Assembly: GCA_025351615.1 (NCBI GenBank)
Contig: JANXVP010000440.1
Span: 1 to 7,156 of the forward strand
Direction of reading: 5' to 3'
Origin: Ramlibacter sp.
Lineage (GTDB): Bacteria; Pseudomonadota; Gammaproteobacteria; Burkholderiales; Burkholderiaceae_C
Length of the DNA: 7,156 nt
Shown piece after piece: positions 6,361-7,156 of the stretch. The first letter of the stretch is position 1, and the number at the start of each line of letters is the position of its first letter. The notes under the pieces were generated by a model, which saw only the letters and a program-made list of their open reading frames with translations, did no database searches and was not told the origin of the DNA. Both the position numbers and the translations under genes were made by a program.

Positions 6361-6474
6361 GCCAGAAACTGCAGCGGCTCGAGTCACAGCGTCGCACGAC
6401 GGCGCGCCATCCATGGGGAAAACGCTCTACGGCGAGAAGCCCCCGGTCGCTACCATGCTAACGAAAGGAACTCC
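6361..6474. other. Intergenic region between srkA and the tctC-type gene
   Basis: 114 bp with no gene. A short inverted repeat (CGTCG-CA-CGACG, 6390-6401) has a 2-nt loop and no T run, so it is not a convincing terminator. A usable Shine-Dalgarno (AAAGGA, 6464-6469) lies 5 nt before the next ATG. No good promoter was identified. Confidence 0.6.
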
Positions 6475-7156
6475 ATGCACCGCCATGTCGCCCTGACCGC
6501 CGCCCTCGCACTCACCATCGCCGGCCTCGCGGCCGCCCAGCCCGTCTGGCCCACCAAGCCGATCACGATGGTGGTGCCGTTTCCCCCCGGTGGTCTAGCC
6601 GACATCGTCGCGCGCCCTGTCGCCGAGGCCATGGGGCGCGATCTGGGCCAGCCCGTCATCATTGAAAACAAGGCTGGCGCTGGAGGGGGCATCGGGATGG
6701 CGCTGGTCGCCAGGGCGCCCGCCGACGGCTATACCGTGCTGCTCTCGCTGTCCTCACTCACCGTCATCCCAGAGGCGGATGGGGTGCTGGGTCGGGCCCA
6801 GATGTTCGCGCCGAATTCGCTGCGGCCGATCGCCCGATTTACCGCCGATCCGACCGTGCTTGCCGTGCGCGCGGATGCCCCCTGGAAGACCGTGAAAGAC
6901 TTTGTCGAGGACGCCAGGAAGCGCCCTGGCGCAATCAACTATGGCTCGTCCGGCAACTACGGAACGATGCACGTGCCAATGGAAATCCTGTCGCAGAACG
7001 CCGGTATCAAGATGACGCATATCCCGTTTACCGGCGCCGGGCCTGCAGTCGTGGCCTTGCTCGGCGGACAGATCGACGCAGTCTCGTCGGGCCCGGCCAC
7101 CGTGCTTCAGCAAGTCAAGGCCGGCAAGGTCCGGGTGCTGGCCCATTGGGGCAATG
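6475..7156 (+). CDS. Bug/TctC-family periplasmic tricarboxylate-type solute-binding protein (3' end outside window)
   Basis: This is the N-terminal 227 residues of an extracytoplasmic solute receptor of the tripartite tricarboxylate transporter family (usual full length about 320). It begins with a Sec signal peptide: MHRH, a hydrophobic core at about 5-19, and likely cleavage after Ala21 in LAAA-Q. Mature-domain hallmarks are WPTKPITMVVPFPPGG (about 25-40), VIIENKAGAGGGIG, the PADGYTVLL segment, INYGSSGNYGTMHVP, the substrate-loop HIPFTGAGPAVVALLGGQID, and VKAGKVRVLA just before the edge. The ATG at 6475 has AAAGGA 5 nt upstream. The frame has no stop before the window end. Bug proteins bind carboxylates or amides such as citrate, glutamate, nicotinate or aromatic acids; the ligand cannot be told from sequence. 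Most are orphan receptors without adjacent TctA/TctB, and what follows here is outside the window. Confidence 0.93.
   Translation, partial: MHRHVALTAALALTIAGLAAAQPVWPTKPITMVVPFPPGGLADIVARPVAEAMGRDLGQPVIIENKAGAGGGIGMALVARAPADGYTVLLSLSSLTVIPEADGVLGRAQMFAPNSLRPIARFTADPTVLAVRADAPWKTVKDFVEDARKRPGAINYGSSGNYGTMHVPMEILSQNAGIKMTHIPFTGAGPAVVALLGGQIDAVSSGPATVLQQVKAGKVRVLAHWGN

Noticed and set aside
6390..6401. CGTCG-CA-CGACG inverted repeat after srkA as a terminator
   Set aside because: The 2-nt loop is too tight and no T run follows.

Overview
The window looks like chromosomal DNA of a GC-rich betaproteobacterium, probably Burkholderiales. This is an inference from the strong G/C bias at third codon positions, a Bug/TctC-type solute-binding protein gene (a family greatly expanded in that order), a FimV-like protein of the kind seen there, and the overall protein flavour. 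Almost all of the window is coding, and no RNA gene, insertion sequence, CRISPR array or dispersed repeat was seen.

Layout. Bases 1-729 (+) hold the C-terminal half of AMP nucleosidase (amn). It meets a convergent pair on the minus strand: phosphatidylserine decarboxylase (psd, 733-1578, GTG start) and, upstream of it, a GMC-family FAD oxidoreductase (1611-3197, TTG start). The amn and psd stop codons are 3 bp apart. A 90-bp divergent intergenic region follows, then a FimV-like single-pass membrane protein (3288-4265, +). Next is an organic-peroxide defence operon, ohrR (4333-4779) and ohr (4808-5227). Its promoter is very clear, an inverted repeat lies between the -35 and -10 boxes, and the -10 sits so close to the ATG that the mRNA is probably leaderless. 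A GC-rich hairpin terminator (5245-5280) closes the operon. After it come the stress-response kinase srkA/yihE (5371-6360) and the start of a Bug/TctC periplasmic solute-binding protein (6475 onward) that runs off the right edge.

How the genes relate. OhrR represses its own operon and should release it when organic hydroperoxides oxidise Cys18. Ohr then reduces the peroxides with its C58/C122 pair. SrkA, in the next transcription unit, belongs to a family linked to survival of oxidative stress, so 4.3-6.4 kb can be read as a small stress-defence neighbourhood. The GMC oxidoreductase and psd appear co-transcribed, which would tie an alcohol/choline-type dehydrogenase to phosphatidylethanolamine synthesis, but a functional link is not shown. 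I see no clearly new multi-gene system. The points most worth a second look are the leaderless, operator-embedded ohrR promoter and the FimV-like protein without LysM.
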